A stretch of DNA of 64,000 nucleotides, from NCBI RefSeq assembly GCF_003129925.1, contig NZ_QFFN01000006.1, forward strand, positions 1 to 64,000, read 5' to 3'. Source of the DNA: Bifidobacterium catulorum (GTDB lineage: Bacteria; Actinomycetota; Actinomycetes; Actinomycetales; Bifidobacteriaceae). Positions 28,308 to 38,703 of the stretch are shown in pieces; the first letter of the stretch is position 1, and each line of letters opens with the position of its first letter. The notes beneath the pieces are model-generated. The model had not been told where the DNA came from. It worked only from the letters and a program-made list of their open reading frames with translations, and searched no databases. The translations under genes and the position numbers were made by a program.

Positions 28308-29528
28308 ATGACATCAGAACTCACGCATCAGGGAATCTCCTTCGACGACCAGCCGCTCGGATTCAACACGCTCTCCATCCACCTCGGCAACGGCGTCGAC
28401 GCCGAAACCGGCGCCATCCGCCGGCCCATCACGCTCGCCAACGCCTACGCCCTGCCCTACGACCCCTCCGACATCAACTGGTCCAGCTCCGACGTGAACC
28501 TCTACACACGCAACGGGCATCCGAACCAGCGGTATCTCGAAGCCAAGCTCGCCAAACTCGAAGACACAGAGGACGCCGTCGTGCTCGCATCCGGCGTCGC
28601 CGCCCTCTCCGCCACCTTCACCACCGTGCTGAACCGCGGCGACCACGCCGTATTCTCCGACACCACCTATATCGCCGCATACCGTCTGCTCAACCAGATC
28701 CTGCCCGAGAAGTACGGCATCGAGACGTCGATCGTCGACACCTCCGACCCGGACAACATCGCCGCCGCCATCCGGCCGAACACCAGGCTCGTGCACATCG
28801 AGACGCCGGCCAATCCCACCCTCAAGGTCACCGACATCGAGGCCGCCGCACGCATCGCCCACGACGCCGGCGCGCTGCTGTCCGTAGACAACACCTTCAA
28901 CTCGCCGTTCAATGTGCGTCCCGCCGACCTCGGCGCCGACATCGTCATCGAAAGCCTGACGAAATACATCAACGGCCACGGCGACGCGCTCGGCGGCGCC
29001 ATCGCCACACGCAAGGAGATCACCGACCAGATCCGGTTCACCTACCAGGTCAACTACGGCGGCATCATCTCCCCGTTCAACGCATGGCTCATCAACCGCG
29101 GCTCCGTCACCCTGCCGTTGCGCATGAGGCAGCACAACGCCTCCGCGCTCGCCATCGCCGAACATCTCGAAACACTGCCGCAGGTGCGGTTCGTGGCGTA
29201 TCCGGGGCTGGAATCGCATCCGCACCACGACGTGGCCGTCCGCCAGCTCGCCCGCCCCGACGCCGGATTCGGCGGCGTGCTTGCCTTCGGCCTCGACACC
29301 GACCACGACGGACACAACCGGTTCGTCAGCAAACTCAACGTCATCACATCGGCCGTCTCGCTCGGCCACGACGAAAGCCTCATCGTGTTCCTCGGCGAGG
29401 ACGATGAACGCCAATACCTCTACCCGGAGGAATTCCACCGTGGATTCTTCCGACTCGCCGTCGGCCTCGAAGACGTCGACGACCTCATCCGCGACATCGA
29501 CCACGCGCTCGCGGAGGCGGGGATCTGA
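28308..29528 (+). CDS. PLP-dependent trans-sulfuration enzyme
   Basis: 406 residues of the Cys/Met metabolism PLP family (cystathionine gamma-synthase, O-acetylhomoserine sulfhydrylase, methionine gamma-lyase). The PLP lysine is K219 in SLTKYINGHGD. Other anchors are LNRGDHAVFSDTTYIAAYR, the SVDNTFNSPFN motif and GGIISPFNAWLI. It could make or break homocysteine, methionine or cysteine; the exact reaction cannot be told from sequence. No ribosome binding site is clear before the ATG at 28308. The nrd operon follows on the same strand but has its own candidate regulatory sites. Confidence 0.85.
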   Translation: MTSELTHQGISFDDQPLGFNTLSIHLGNGVDAETGAIRRPITLANAYALPYDPSDINWSSSDVNLYTRNGHPNQRYLEAKLAKLEDTEDAVVLASGVAALSATFTTVLNRGDHAVFSDTTYIAAYRLLNQILPEKYGIETSIVDTSDPDNIAAAIRPNTRLVHIETPANPTLKVTDIEAAARIAHDAGALLSVDNTFNSPFNVRPADLGADIVIESLTKYINGHGDALGGAIATRKEITDQIRFTYQVNYGGIISPFNAWLINRGSVTLPLRMRQHNASALAIAEHLETLPQVRFVAYPGLESHPHHDVAVRQLARPDAGFGGVLAFGLDTDHDGHNRFVSKLNVITSAVSLGHDESLIVFLGEDDERQYLYPEEFHRGFFRLAVGLEDVDDLIRDIDHALAEAGI

Positions 29529-29632
29529 CGACACGCCGTATGTTCACGCGGAATTCCATGCGCAGGCCACGGTCCCTGGGGCCGTGGCCTGCGTCGTAGT
29601 CATTCGGTCGATTGTGATATATCCCACGAAAA

Positions 29633-29681
29633 ACACTACATCTAGTATTTGATTGCCATTGTCGTGCCATATATAGTGATG
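29633..29681 (+). promoter_or_regulatory. Candidate tandem NrdR boxes upstream of nrdI
   Basis: ACACTACATCTAGTAT (29633-29648) and GCCATATATAGTGATG (29666-29681) both resemble the NrdR box consensus. They are 33 bp apart, about three helical turns, as tandem NrdR boxes usually are. Confidence 0.5.
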
Positions 29682-29736
29682 TCTCGGAAATTTTACCAGC
29701 AACGTGATTGACGGAACCATCGGCACGGAGGGGACA

Positions 29737-30375
29737 ATGGCAATACGGCACGATGCGGATGCATCCCGGGAGCACAGTGCGGAGGCATCCCGGGAGCACA
29801 GTGCGGATACATCCCGGGGACGCAGTGCGGATGCATCCCGATATCACTGCGCGGATGCATCCCGGCCCGACCCGGCACGCGGCGTCATCGGCTCGCTCGT
29901 CTACTTCTCCTCCGTCTCCGAAAACACAGCCAGATTCGTCGACTCCTGCAATCTGGACGAACTCGGCATCACGGTCCATCGGATTCCTCTGAGACCCACG
30001 GACCCGCCGCTCGACGTCCGTGAGCCATACGTGCTCATGACACCCACCTACGGCGGCGGCAGCATCGCCAAAGCCGTGCCCATACAGGTCAAACGGTTCC
30101 TCAACGACCCGGCCAACCGCGCATTCATCCGAGGCGTCATCGCCTCCGGCAACACCAACTTCGGTGAGGCATACGGCGTCGCCGGAGACGTGATCGCCGC
30201 AAAATGCCACGTGCCGTTCCTCTACCGATACGAACTCATGGGCACCCCGGAAGACCGCGAACGCGTACGCGACGGCCTCGTCGCGTTCTTCACCCGGACC
30301 GGCGACCCGACGAGACACCAAACAACAGCATCCACAACAACGACATCCACAACTCCCACCACGGAAAGCGAGTGA
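29737..30375 (+). CDS. nrdI: NrdI flavodoxin-like protein with octapeptide-repeat extension
   Basis: 212 residues. Residues about 46-185 are a normal Nrd[20 protein letters not shown] (FMN-phosphate loop), [33 protein letters not shown] and [19 protein letters not shown]. NrdI supplies the oxidant that activates the Mn2-tyrosyl-radical cofactor of NrdF. Unusually, residues 9-43 are tandem octapeptides ([32 protein letters not shown] and a part copy). A Thr/Ser-rich tail ends the protein. The ATG at 29737 follows GGAGGGG. No nrdH lies upstream. Confidence 0.9.
   Translation: MAIRHDADASREHSAEASREHSADTSRGRSADASRYHCADASRPDPARGVIGSLVYFSSVSENTARFVDSCNLDELGITVHRIPLRPTDPPLDVREPYVLMTPTYGGGSIAKAVPIQVKRFLNDPANRAFIRGVIASGNTNFGEAYGVAGDVIAAKCHVPFLYRYELMGTPEDRERVRDGLVAFFTRTGDPTRHQTTASTTTTSTTPTTESE
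29761..29868 (+). repeat. 24-bp tandem repeat inside nrdI
   Basis: Four full 24-bp units from 29761, 29785, 29809 and 29833, plus a partial unit from 29857, each beginning with CATCCCG. They encode the octapeptides at the N terminus of NrdI. Confidence 0.9.
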
Positions 30376-30378
30376 AGC

Positions 30379-32589
30379 ATGACAGACCTCACCTCAACCG
30401 CCCTGCGACTGGACAACACCTCCACCACCCTGCTGTCATACGATCCGGCGCACGACTGGCACGCACTCAACGCCATGCTCAACCTCCCCGACGCCGACGG
30501 GCGCATCCGATTCGACAAAGACCACGACGCCGTACGCGAATACCTCGAACGCCACGTCAAACCCAACACCATGACCTTCGACACCACCGCCGAGCGGCTC
30601 CGCTACCTCATCGACCACCAGTACTACAACGGCGACGTCTTCGCGCAATACGCCCCCGAATTCCTCGACCGCATCTACGCCCACGCCGCCGCCAGCGGAT
30701 TCGAATTCAACACCTTCCTCGGCGCATTCAAATTCGCCTCATCATACGCGCTCAAAACCTTCGACGGCAAACAATACCTCGAAGACTTCCCCCAGCGCGC
30801 CGTCGCCGTCGCCCTCGAACTCGCCGACGGCGACGAGGAACGCGCCCTCGAATACGCCGACGCCATCATCTCCGGACGATTCCAGCCCGCCACCCCCACC
30901 TTCCTCAACCTCGGCAAGGCGCAGCGCGGCGAAGCCGTCAGCTGCTTCCTGCTGCGCGTCGAAGACAACATGGAATCCATCTCCCGCGCCATCAACGCCG
31001 CCCTCCAACTCTCCAAACGAGGCGGCGGCGTCGCACTGAACCTCACCAACCTGCGCGAACTCGGCGCCCCCATCAAACACATCGAAAACCAGTCATCCGG
31101 CGTCGTCCCCGTCATGAAACTGCTCGAAGACAGCTTCTCCTACGCCAACCAGCTCGGCGCCCGCCAAGGCGCCGGCGCCGTCTACCTCTCCGCCCACCAC
31201 CCCGACATCATGCGGTTCCTCGACACCAAACGCGAAAACGCCGACGAAAAAATCCGCATCAAATCACTCTCCCTCGGCGTCGTCGTGCCCGACATCACCT
31301 TCCAGCTCGCCAAAGCCAAACAACCCATGGCCCTGTTCAGCCCCTACGACGTCGAACGCGTCTACGGCAAACCCTTCGCCGACATCTCCATCACCAAGCA
31401 CTACCACGAGATGGTCTCCGACGACCGCATCCGCAAAACCACCATCGACGCGCGCGAATTCTTCAAAACCATCGCCGAAATCCAATTCGAATCCGGCTAC
31501 CCCTACCTCATGTTCGAAGACACCGTAAACCGCGCCAACCCCATCGACGGACGCATCTCCATGAGCAACCTCTGCTCCGAAATCCTCCAGGTCCAGGAGC
31601 CCAGCACCTACAACGAAGACCTCACCTACCGTCACATCGGCCGCGACGTCTCCTGCAACCTCGGCTCCCTCAACATCGCCAAAGCCATGGACGGCGCCGA
31701 CGGCACCGGCCTCGCCCAAACCGTCGAAACCGCCATCCGCGCACTCACCGCCGTCGCCGACCACACCACCATCGACTCCGTCCCCTCCATCCGCCGCGCC
31801 AACAACGAAGGCCACGCCATCGGACTCGGCCAAATGAACCTCCACGGCTTCCTCGCCCGCGAACACATCCACTACGGCTCCGACGAAGCCCTCGACTTCA
31901 CCGACATCTACTTCATGACCGTCGCCTACCACGCCTACCGGGCCTCCCACGCCCTCGCCGTCGAACGCGCCCGCGCCTTCACCGGCTTCGACCGATCCTC
32001 CTACGCCAAACCCCTCGGCGCCGGCAACCACTTCGACCAATACACCGACGGCAGCCGGTCCCTCCAGCCCCGCACCGCCCGCGTACGCGAACTCTTCGCC
32101 ACCCGCGGCATCCCCATCCCCACCCGCGCCGACTGGACCGAACTCGCCCAGGCCATCCTCCGCGACGGCCTCTACAACCAGAACCTCCAAGCCGTCCCTC
32201 CCACCGGCTCCATCTCCTACATCAACAACTCCACCTCATCCATCCACCCCATCGCCTCCCGCATCGAAATCCGCAAAGAAGGCAAAACCGGCCGCGTCTA
32301 CTACCCCGCCGCCTACATGACCAACGAAAACCGCGAATACTACCGCGACGCCTACGAAATCGGCTGGAAAGCCATCATCGACACCTACGCCGCCGCCACC
32401 CCCCACATCGACCAAGGACTCTCCCTCACCCTCTTCTTCCCCGACACCGCCACCACCCGCGACATCAACAAAGCCCAGATCTACGCATGGAGCAAAGGCA
32501 TCAAAACCCTCTACTACATCCGCATCCGCCAGCAGGCACTTGAAGGGACTGAGGTTGATGGGGCCTGCACCTACGCCTGCGTGGTGTGA
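30379..32589 (+). CDS. nrdE: Ribonucleotide reductase class Ib, alpha subunit
   Basis: 736 residues. Reduces ribonucleoside diphosphates with electrons from NrdH or thioredoxin and a radical from NrdF. Visible: redox cysteine C189 (GEAVSCFLL), the radical-site motif NLCSE with C399 and E401, [18 protein letters not shown], the paired tyrosines in [15 protein letters not shown], and the C-terminal shuttle cysteines CTYACVV. Class Ib type, lacking the N-terminal ATP-cone. It starts 3 bp after nrdI. Nearly all lysine codons are AAA (about 24 AAA to 2 AAG by eye), unlike nrdF and most other genes here, although the third positions are still C-rich. Confidence 0.97.
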   Translation: MTDLTSTALRLDNTSTTLLSYDPAHDWHALNAMLNLPDADGRIRFDKDHDAVREYLERHVKPNTMTFDTTAERLRYLIDHQYYNGDVFAQYAPEFLDRIYAHAAASGFEFNTFLGAFKFASSYALKTFDGKQYLEDFPQRAVAVALELADGDEERALEYADAIISGRFQPATPTFLNLGKAQRGEAVSCFLLRVEDNMESISRAINAALQLSKRGGGVALNLTNLRELGAPIKHIENQSSGVVPVMKLLEDSFSYANQLGARQGAGAVYLSAHHPDIMRFLDTKRENADEKIRIKSLSLGVVVPDITFQLAKAKQPMALFSPYDVERVYGKPFADISITKHYHEMVSDDRIRKTTIDAREFFKTIAEIQFESGYPYLMFEDTVNRANPIDGRISMSNLCSEILQVQEPSTYNEDLTYRHIGRDVSCNLGSLNIAKAMDGADGTGLAQTVETAIRALTAVADHTTIDSVPSIRRANNEGHAIGLGQMNLHGFLAREHIHYGSDEALDFTDIYFMTVAYHAYRASHALAVERARAFTGFDRSSYAKPLGAGNHFDQYTDGSRSLQPRTARVRELFATRGIPIPTRADWTELAQAILRDGLYNQNLQAVPPTGSISYINNSTSSIHPIASRIEIRKEGKTGRVYYPAAYMTNENREYYRDAYEIGWKAIIDTYAAATPHIDQGLSLTLFFPDTATTRDINKAQIYAWSKGIKTLYYIRIRQQALEGTEVDGACTYACVV

Positions 32590-32692
32590 ACGCCGAATGA
32601 TGGAGCGTCGTCGGCGTTGCGGAAGACTCGACGTACTGTTGAACGCCTTCGTCTTCCGCGCCTTGACGACGCACGCATCATTCGGCGTTCAC
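32586..32692. repeat. 107-bp palindromic element at the nrdE stop codon
   Basis: Nested perfect arms: a 17-bp arm beginning GTGAACGCC (32586-32602) with 32676-32692; GCGTCGTC (32605-32612) with GACGACGC (32665-32672); GCGGAAGAC (32619-32627) with GTCTTCCGC (32651-32659). It could fold into one long hairpin in RNA or DNA. The first arm contains the nrdE stop codon. Confidence 0.85.
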
Positions 32693-32719
32693 TCGGCGGG
32701 TGGTGTGTTGCGCACGGCC

Positions 32720-32791
32720 GGGGATTCGACGTACCTTTGTACGCCTTCATCCCCTGCCGCACACATGCCGCACGCATCATTCGGCGTTCAC
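32720..32791. repeat. Second hairpin unit and third arm copy
   Basis: GGGGAT (32720-32725) pairs with ATCCCC (32749-32754) around GTAC-CTTT-GTAC. A third copy of the 17-bp arm, beginning CATCATTCG, follows at 32775-32791. Both hairpin loops share TTCGACGTAC-like and GTACGCCTTC-like sequence, so this is a duplicated unit. Confidence 0.7.
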
Positions 32792-32814
32792 TCGGCGGAG
32801 GCTTGTCTCCAATT

Positions 32815-32862
32815 GGCTCCCCCTTCCGGGGGGAGCTGTCCGCCAACGGCGGACTGAGGGGG
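32815..32862. repeat. GC-rich palindromic repeat, REP-like
   Basis: GGCTCCCCC...GGGGGGAGC then GTCCGCC-AAC-GGCGGAC and TGAGGGGG. A related copy is at 39887-39933. This pattern resembles interspersed palindromes often found in gut actinobacteria. Confidence 0.6.
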
Positions 32863-32987
32863 CAAACCGGCGAACACCCACAATTCACCTCCCTTACCTC
32901 CAAAACCCCGCGATTCGGCGCCGAGAACGCGAGTCGCGAGGCCACCGTACGCAAACACGAAAAACACCAACCCCAAAGGAGCACTCG

Positions 32988-34068
<1,081 letters not shown>

Positions 34069-34308
34069 AAGTCCGATGGACTTCGCCCGTGCGCCGGGGT
34101 ATCAGGACGTTGGGGCGTCGGGGATCAGGACGTTGGGGCGTCGAGGGCGCCGGATGCGTCGTACCCTGTCGTGCCCGGCGCGCCGGTGTGCCATCCTCGG
34201 CCGCGGTCGCAGAGGGGGGGCGGCTCCCCGCACTACCGTCGTAATGGGGAACAGGCTACCGTTGGTTACGCAGGGTCGTATGCATGGTCGTCTAGGAAGG
34301 GGAACGAC

Positions 34309-34563
34309 ATGACCGATTTCGATGCCGAGTCCAGGCGTCTGCTTGAGTCGCTCGACGCCGTCGACTACATCGACGAGCGCGGGCACATCCATTACACGAC
34401 CGCGTTCGCGCAGCACGCCGTGGATGAGTATTACCGTGGCAAAGGTCCCAAACGCATATTCGTCGAGGCCGGTTTTCCCGTGGAAATCATAGGGTACAAG
34501 CGGATCGAACGGGCCTTGCAGCGCTGGCGGAGACTTCGCGACACGCCGAGTTGCGCGGACTGA
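34309..34563 (+). CDS. Small transposase-like HTH protein
   Basis: 84 residues. It matches the shape of a small helix-turn-helix unit related to transposase N termini: VDYIDERGHIHYTTAFAQHA, then YRGKGPKRIFVEAGFPVEII and GYKRIERALQRWR. It has no catalytic domain, so it is a stand-alone DNA-binding protein or a relic. The ATG at 34309 follows AGGAAGGGGAACG. It is not linked to an insertion sequence: no terminal inverted repeats are seen, and tRNA genes follow. Confidence 0.7.
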   Translation: MTDFDAESRRLLESLDAVDYIDERGHIHYTTAFAQHAVDEYYRGKGPKRIFVEAGFPVEIIGYKRIERALQRWRRLRDTPSCAD

Positions 34564-34623
34564 AATTCTATGGTTATATAGCCGAGTTGCCGATTTCGGA
34601 AGGGTTCTTCCGGGAATGGTAAT

Positions 34624-34705
34624 GGCGGGTTTCCCAAGTGGTCAAAGGGAGCTGACTGTAAATCAGCCGCTTCGTGCTTCATAGGTTCGAATCCTATACC
34701 CGCCA
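34624..34705 (+). tRNA. tRNA-Tyr(GTA)
   Basis: 82 nt with a long variable arm. Acceptor GGCGGGT pairs with ACCCGCC; anticodon GTA in CTGTAAA; TTCGAATC T-loop. No encoded CCA. Confidence 0.95.
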
Positions 34706-34706
34706 C

Positions 34707-34778
<72 letters not shown>

Positions 34779-34783
34779 CTCAT

Positions 34784-34857
34784 GGCGGGGTAGCTCAGCT
34801 GGTTAGAGCGTACGACTCATAATCGTAAGGTCAAGAGTTCGAGTCTCTTCCTCGCTA
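34784..34857 (+). tRNA. tRNA-Met(CAT)
   Basis: 74 nt. Anticodon CAT in CTCATAA. Acceptor GGCGGGG pairs with CCTCGCT, with one G-U and one terminal G-T. Elongator Met is most likely; a lysidine-modified tRNA-Ile with CAT anticodon is the alternative. Confidence 0.88.
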
Positions 34858-34863
34858 CAAAAG

Positions 34864-34887
34864 CATCGGAGAAAGTAGCTTCCGATG
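34864..34887 (+). other. Hairpin between tRNA-Met and rpmG
   Basis: CATCGGA (34864-34870) pairs with TCCGATG (34881-34887). It probably marks an RNA processing site or an rpmG leader stem, because the tRNAs and rpmG seem to share a transcript. Confidence 0.5.
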
Positions 34888-34912
34888 ATGGAAACCAATA
34901 CAGAGGTGAATA

Positions 34913-35080
34913 ATGGCAAAAAGCGCCGATATCCGTCCAGGCATCACGCTGGCCTGCACCGAGTGCAAGGAGCGTAACTACATCACGACGAAGAACCGTC
35001 GTAACACTCCTGACCGTCTTGAGCTGAAGAAGTTCTGCCCGCGCTGCGGCAAGCAGACCGTCCACCGCGAGACCCGCTGA
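34913..35080 (+). CDS. rpmG: 50S ribosomal protein L33
   Basis: 55 residues. It begins [20 protein letters not shown] and has two CxxC pairs (CTEC and CPRC), the zinc-binding form of L33, with the conserved [20 protein letters not shown] middle. It follows three tRNA genes, an arrangement common in actinobacteria. The reading starts at an ATG after AGAGGTGAAT. A terminator follows closely. Confidence 0.97.
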   Translation: MAKSADIRPGITLACTECKERNYITTKNRRNTPDRLELKKFCPRCGKQTVHRETR

Positions 35081-35098
35081 GACGTTTACAGACTTTCG

Positions 35099-35126
35099 AA
35101 CCCGACCGATGAGGTCGGGTTTTTTG
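35099..35126 (+). terminator. rpmG terminator
   Basis: AACCCGACC (35099-35107) pairs with GGTCGGGTT (35113-35121), then a T-run. Confidence 0.9.
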
Positions 35127-35159
35127 TTTTCCCGGGTCCCACACCCCCACGAACCCGAT

Positions 35160-35223
35160 AACTTGGTCATTCCGTTCATAAGGCTCCGGTTTCTAGGGTC
35201 CTTATGACAGGTTCGGCCAAGTT
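35160..35223 (-). repeat. 64-bp palindromic repeat, copy A
   Basis: Arms AACTTGGTCATTCCGTTCAT and the mirrored ATGACAGGTTCGGCCAAGTT flank a short loop. The orientation is the reverse of copies C and D. It lies between the rpmG terminator and the murB promoter. Confidence 0.8.
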
Positions 35224-35275
35224 TCGTTTTTCCGGGACCGTTCGTCTGCCGACTGCTGTTGGTATGGTGGGCGCT

Positions 35276-36484
35276 ATGACTACTAGCCCGACATTTGCGG
35301 ACCTGACCACCATCGGAGTGGGAGGTCCCATAGCCCGTTTCTTCGAACCCGATTCCCGCGTGGGCGTCATCGAGGCCGTGGAGGAGGCCGACGAACGCGG
35401 CATCCCGTTGTGTGTGATCGGCGGCGGCTCCAACATGCTGGTCTCCGACGACCCGTTCCCCGGATACGTGGTGCGTGACGCACGCCGTTCGATCAGCGTG
35501 CCTGACGAGGTGGCGCCCGTGGAGAACGGCGAACGGATCGTGCACATCCATGCCGAGGCCGGCACGAACTGGGACGATCTGGTCGAGTACTGCGTGCGTA
35601 TGGGGCTCGAAGGCATCGAAGGGCTGTCCGGCATCCCCGGCACGGTCGGCGCGTCCGTCGTGCAGAACATCGGCGCATACGGTCAGGAGGTCGGGACGGT
35701 CGTAGAATCCGTGGAGGTCTGGGACCGCAGGACCAAGAAGACGATGGACCTGACGCCGTCGGACCTGCGGTTCGGCTACCGCACCTCCGCACTGAAGGCC
35801 AGCATGTATGCGGCGCCGGCCACCCCAGCCGCCGACTTCTTCCCCACGCCGCGCTATGTGGTGCTGTCGGTCACGTTCGCACTGCGTCACAGCGCCACCG
35901 GCGTGGTCGGCTTCGGACAGCTGGCGAAGGCGCTGGGCGTCGAGGTGGGCGAGCGCATGGAGACCGCCGCCATCCGTGACGCCGTGCTCGCCGTGCGCGC
36001 CGGCAAGGGCATGCTGGAGGATCCGAACCGGTATTACGGCCCGTGGATGGGCGGCACGAAGCGCGACGACTCCGTCGAGGCGGCCATGAAGGGTCTGTGG
36101 GACGTCCAGGGGTCGCTCGACGCCGATTATGATCGTCACAGCTGCGGCAGCTTCTTCATGAACCCGGTGCTTCCCCCGCAGGCCGCCGAAGGGCTTCCGG
36201 CCGACGCCCCGCGCTTCGATGCGTTGCTGCCCGACGGCACGCCCGGCGTGAAGACCTCGGCCGCATGGCTTATCGACCATGCCGGATTCCACAAGGGGTT
36301 CAAGGTCTCCGAGGACGCCGCAGCCTCGCTGTCCACGTTGCACACGTTGGCGTTGACGAACCGGGGGAGTGCTTCCGCGGCCGACGTGGCCGCCCTGGCG
36401 AAGGCCGTGCAGGATGGTGTGGAGTCCGCGTACGGCATCCGTCTGGTGCCCGAGCCCGTCGCCATCGGCATCGACCTGCGATAG
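35276..36484 (+). CDS. murB: UDP-N-acetylenolpyruvoylglucosamine reductase
   Basis: 402 residues. Reduces the enolpyruvyl group to lactyl to give UDP-MurNAc, an early peptidoglycan step. Motifs: VIGGGSNMLVSDD (FAD), GLSGIPGTVGASVVQNIGAY (FAD pyrophosphate), and SCGSFFMNPV, whose Ser is the proton donor, with the Asn-Pro that typifies MurB. The ATG at 35276 has TATGGT ending 8 nt before it and no ribosome binding site, so it is probably leaderless; a longer in-frame ORF begins at 35204. Copy A of the palindrome lies upstream. Confidence 0.93.
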   Translation: MTTSPTFADLTTIGVGGPIARFFEPDSRVGVIEAVEEADERGIPLCVIGGGSNMLVSDDPFPGYVVRDARRSISVPDEVAPVENGERIVHIHAEAGTNWDDLVEYCVRMGLEGIEGLSGIPGTVGASVVQNIGAYGQEVGTVVESVEVWDRRTKKTMDLTPSDLRFGYRTSALKASMYAAPATPAADFFPTPRYVVLSVTFALRHSATGVVGFGQLAKALGVEVGERMETAAIRDAVLAVRAGKGMLEDPNRYYGPWMGGTKRDDSVEAAMKGLWDVQGSLDADYDRHSCGSFFMNPVLPPQAAEGLPADAPRFDALLPDGTPGVKTSAAWLIDHAGFHKGFKVSEDAAASLSTLHTLALTNRGSASAADVAALAKAVQDGVESAYGIRLVPEPVAIGIDLR

Positions 36485-36701
36485 CCGAAGCCGAAGCCGG
36501 AGCCGGAGTCTGTGCTGGCGGACGGGCGGCATCCGATGCGCCACCAAGGCCCTCTGGGCGGAACGCGTCCCACCATGCGGACGGATTCGTGGCGAAGCGG
36601 GGAAAACCCCGGTTGTTTCTTGGTGAATTCATAATTCCCGTCTAATCTCTTCAAGGAACATTTTCGGCAGGCCCACGCGGCCTACTCCGAGAGAAGGATC
36701 A

Positions 36702-38207
36702 ATGAACCTTTTACGCACCAAGACGGTCGAGCAGACCATCGCCGAAACCGATGAGGCCGACCGCAAGCTCAAGCGCAACCTCAAATGGTGGGATCTCGCC
36801 ATCATGGGCGTGGCGGTCGCCGTGGGCGCCGGCATCTTCTCCGTGGGCGCACAGGCCGCGGCGTACCATGCCGGCCCGGCCGTGATTCTCAGCTTCATCA
36901 TCGCCGGCATCGTCTGCGGCGCCGCCGTGATGTGCTACGCGGAATTCGCCTCGATGATTCCGGTGGCCGGCTCCGCCTACACGTTCACCTACACCACGGT
37001 CGGCGAGATCGTGGCGTGGATCATCGGATGGGACCTCATCCTTGAGATGCTCATGGCCGGTTCGGTGATCTCCAAATACTGGGGCGTGTATCTCAACGAC
37101 TTCTTCCGCCTTATGGGGTGGAACCTCAATACGAACATCCAGATCGGATCGTTCGCCCTCGACGTGGCGCCGATCATCATCGTCGCGTTCTTCACCACGC
37201 TGCTGGTGTTCGGCACCAGGCTCGGCGCCCGCGTGGACGGCGCGATGACCGTGCTGAAGATCGCCATCGTGTTCTTCGTCGTCATCGTCGGCTTCTTCTA
37301 CGTCAAGGCCTCGAACTTCACACCGTTCATCCCGCCGAGCCAGCCGGCCGACACCGTGCAGACCGCCTCGTCCGAGGTCACGGGCATCTGGGCGCAGCCG
37401 CTGTGGCAGTGGGCCACCGGCATGACGCCGTCCATCTACGGCGTCCCCGGCATCCTTTCCGGTGCCGCCCTCGTGTTCTTCGCGTTCATCGGCTTCGACG
37501 TGGTGGCCACCGCCGCCGAGGAGACCGACAACCCGAAGAGGTCCGTGCCGCTGGGCATCGGCATCGGCATGCTGCTCATCATCATCATGTACGTCGCCGT
37601 CGCCGTCGTCACCACAGGCATGGTCTCCTACCGGGATCTCGCCAAGGCCGACAGTCCGTCTCTCGCCACCGCGTTCGAGCTCGTCGGCGCGAACTGGGCC
37701 GCGAAGATCATCAGCTTCGGCATCGTGCTGGGCCTTGCCACCGTCGTCATGGTGCTGTTGCTAGGCCTCACCCGTATCGTGTTCGCCATGAGCCGCGATG
37801 GCCTGCTGCCGCGCGGATTGTCGAAGACCGGCGTCCACGGCACCCCGGCCATGCTCCAGATCGTCTGCGGCGTCGTCGTCGCCCTCGTCGCCGCGTTCTT
37901 CGACATCGGCGTGCTGTCCGACATGGTGAACATCGGCACGTTGTCGGCGTTCACTCTGGTGGCGATCTCCATCCCGATCATGCGCCGCAAGCGCCCCGAC
38001 CTCAACCGCTCCTTCACCATGCCGGGCAATCCGTGGGTGCCGATCCTCATCGGTCTGGCGAACCTGTGGCTCATGCTCAACCTCACCGTGCTCACCTGGG
38101 CGCGTTTCGTCGTGTGGCTGGTCGTCGGTTTCATCATCTACTTCGTATACGGATACCGTCATTCCCGTCTGGGCCTGAACCAGCTCAAGGGCGACATCGC
38201 GCAGTGA
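36702..38207 (+). CDS. APC-family amino-acid permease
   Basis: 501 residues, about 12 predicted membrane helices. Early APC motif VAVGAGIFSVGAQAAAYHAG and the central FAFIGFDVVATAAEETDNPKR-type segment point to the cationic-amino-acid transporter (CAT/YfnA) branch. GAGAGAAGGATCA precedes the ATG. The gene stands alone between murB and fdxA, with a hairpin at 38249 behind it. Substrate not shown. Confidence 0.88.
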   Translation: MNLLRTKTVEQTIAETDEADRKLKRNLKWWDLAIMGVAVAVGAGIFSVGAQAAAYHAGPAVILSFIIAGIVCGAAVMCYAEFASMIPVAGSAYTFTYTTVGEIVAWIIGWDLILEMLMAGSVISKYWGVYLNDFFRLMGWNLNTNIQIGSFALDVAPIIIVAFFTTLLVFGTRLGARVDGAMTVLKIAIVFFVVIVGFFYVKASNFTPFIPPSQPADTVQTASSEVTGIWAQPLWQWATGMTPSIYGVPGILSGAALVFFAFIGFDVVATAAEETDNPKRSVPLGIGIGMLLIIIMYVAVAVVTTGMVSYRDLAKADSPSLATAFELVGANWAAKIISFGIVLGLATVVMVLLLGLTRIVFAMSRDGLLPRGLSKTGVHGTPAMLQIVCGVVVALVAAFFDIGVLSDMVNIGTLSAFTLVAISIPIMRRKRPDLNRSFTMPGNPWVPILIGLANLWLMLNLTVLTWARFVVWLVVGFIIYFVYGYRHSRLGLNQLKGDIAQ

Positions 38208-38248
38208 CGTCCGACTGACGCGCCGCTGGCCATCAAGCCGGGTATACC

Positions 38249-38282
38249 GAAGGCCTCCCGTCGATTCGACGCGGAGGCCTTC
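38249..38282. terminator. Hairpin terminator after permease
   Basis: GAAGGCCTCC (38249-38258) pairs with GGAGGCCTTC (38273-38282). A strong stem without a clear T-run. Confidence 0.6.
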
Positions 38283-38300
38283 GCTGTTGTGGGGACGGCG

Positions 38301-38306
38301 TAGACT
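38301..38306 (+). promoter_or_regulatory. -10 element of fdxA-dapC
   Basis: TAGACT, the same hexamer seen 47 nt upstream of the capA-like gene and about 85 nt upstream of the 2-hydroxyacid dehydrogenase gene. No obvious -35 found. Confidence 0.45.
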
Positions 38307-38371
38307 TGGCAATCAGTGTGTCAAGACGCCGCGGGGACGAGCGGCCGGATATGTGATAGGAGGAATGGAAC

Positions 38372-38695
38372 ATGCCATACGTTGTTGCCCAGCCTTGCGT
38401 GGATGTTAAGGACAAGGCCTGCGTGGACGAGTGCCCGGTGGATTGCATCTACGAGGGCCCCCGTACGCTGTACATCAACCCCAACGAGTGCGTCGACTGC
38501 GGCGCCTGCGAGCCCGTGTGCCCCACCGAGGCCATCTTCTACGAGGACGACCTGCCGGACGAGTGGGCCTGGTACAAGGACGCCGCCGTCCGTTTCTTCG
38601 CCGAGGTCGGCGACCAGGGCGGTGCCTCCGGATTCGGTGCGGTCGACCATGACGAGGCCCAGGTGGCGGCCCTGCCCCCGCAGAACCAGGACTGA
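38372..38695 (+). CDS. fdxA: 7Fe ferredoxin
   Basis: 107 residues. Two cluster motifs: CVDVKDKACVDECPVDCI and CVDCGACEPVCPTEAI, the actinobacterial 3Fe-4S/4Fe-4S ferredoxin. Electron carrier. AGGAGGAATGG lies before the ATG. dapC follows after 8 nt, a standard actinobacterial pair. Confidence 0.96.
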   Translation: MPYVVAQPCVDVKDKACVDECPVDCIYEGPRTLYINPNECVDCGACEPVCPTEAIFYEDDLPDEWAWYKDAAVRFFAEVGDQGGASGFGAVDHDEAQVAALPPQNQD

Positions 38696-38703
38696 CGCGG
38701 GCC

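Noticed and set aside
30204-32543. A 779-codon Pro/Arg-rich frame overlapping nrdI and nrdE
   Set aside because: It overlaps two unmistakable genes and is rich in Arg/Pro/His as expected of a +1 shadow.
34309-34563. Remnant of an insertion sequence
   Set aside because: The HTH protein looks complete by itself; no terminal inverted repeats, target duplications or transposase core surround it.
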